Shown here in pieces: positions 6,497 through 6,613 of a stretch of DNA of 6,613 nt. Position 1 is the stretch's first letter, and each line of letters starts with the position of its first letter. The notes under the pieces were generated by a model. It did not search any database. It was not told where the DNA came from and saw nothing but the letters and a program-made list of their open reading frames with translations. The stretch comes from Gammaproteobacteria bacterium (GTDB lineage: Bacteria > Pseudomonadota > Gammaproteobacteria > Poriferisulfidales > Oxydemutatoraceae): contig RKSI01000010.1 of NCBI GenBank assembly GCA_007570905.1, forward strand, positions 1-6,613. The letters are read 5' to 3'. Position numbers and translations under genes: made by a program.

Positions 6497-6508
6497 GGCG
6501 GGTATGAT
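6480..6508 (+). promoter_or_regulatory. Sigma70-type promoter of tRNA-Asn
   Basis: TTGCGC (6480-6485) and TATGAT (6503-6508) are separated by an optimal 17 bp. The GC-rich stretch GCGCG just after the -10 is the kind of discriminator found at stable-RNA promoters under growth-rate or stringent control. The predicted start, about 6514-6516, leaves only 2-4 nt before the mature tRNA. Confidence 0.7.
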
Positions 6509-6517
6509 GCGCGAGAT

Positions 6518-6593
6518 TCCCCGGTAGCTCAGTTGGTAGAGCAGGTGGCTGTTAACCACCCTGTCGGCAGTTCGAGTCTGTCCCGGGGAGCCA
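6518..6593 (+). tRNA. tRNA-Asn (anticodon GTT)
   Basis: This is a complete 76-nt cloverleaf that decodes AAC and AAU. The acceptor stem TCCCCGG (6518-6524) pairs with CCGGGGA (6583-6589). The D-arm is GCTC/GAGC (6527-6530 and 6539-6542). The anticodon stem GGTGG/CCACC (6544-6548 and 6556-6560) carries the loop CTGTTAA with GTT at 6551-6553. The T-arm is GGCAG/CTGTC (6566-6570 and 6578-6582, with one G-U pair) around TTCGAGT. The discriminator is G6590, as in other bacterial tRNA-Asn, and CCA is encoded at 6591-6593. A T-rich stretch follows (6594-6602), but no separate terminator hairpin is visible before the window ends, so another tRNA or gene could be cotranscribed. Confidence 0.97.
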
Positions 6594-6613
6594 TTTTCTT
6601 CTTGGGTTCCTTC

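Noticed and set aside
6594..6613. T-rich stretch after tRNA-Asn as an intrinsic terminator
   Set aside because: No separate stem-loop precedes it within the window, and the sequence ends too soon to judge.

Overview
The window is GC-rich (hand estimate a little over 60% G+C), almost wholly coding on the + strand, and looks like a chromosomal segment of a proteobacterium. It has sigma70-type promoters, purine-rich Shine-Dalgarno sites, a CCA-encoding tRNA-Asn and Sec signal peptides on two products. Gammaproteobacteria would fit, but nothing here fixes the genus.

Layout: a short leader (1-59) precedes an ABC-transporter ATPase of the MalK/UgpC type (60-1160). A 125-bp gap holds a good candidate promoter and a strong Shine-Dalgarno. 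It is followed by a tightly packed same-strand run: periplasmic carbohydrate-type solute-binding protein (1286-2608), MalF-type permease (2634-3539), MalG-type permease (3526-4362), a DOMON plus cytochrome b561 membrane protein (4359-5579) and an SMP-30/gluconolactonase-family lactonase (5557-6453). From the first permease onward every junction overlaps (14, 4 and 23 bp), so these genes are very probably one translationally coupled unit. After a short GC-rich gap with a perfect 14-bp tandem duplication and a sigma70-like promoter, tRNA-Asn(GTT) lies at 6518-6593. No gap exceeds 300 bp, and I see no transposase, CRISPR array or phage gene.

How the genes fit together: the binding protein, two permeases and ATPase form a complete CUT1-type importer, probably for a sugar or sugar-like compound whose identity cannot be read from the sequence. 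The SMP-30 protein would open an aldonolactone in the cytoplasm. The unusual member is the DOMON-cytochrome b561 protein, placed between the permease and the lactonase by overlaps on both sides. It has candidate ligands for heme in the periplasmic DOMON domain and in the membrane domain. The main hypothesis is that this locus couples uptake and lactone hydrolysis of a sugar acid, lactone or ascorbate-like compound to electron transfer across the inner membrane. That is inference from gene order, not demonstrated function. A compact GC hairpin between the binding-protein and permease genes could set their expression ratio.
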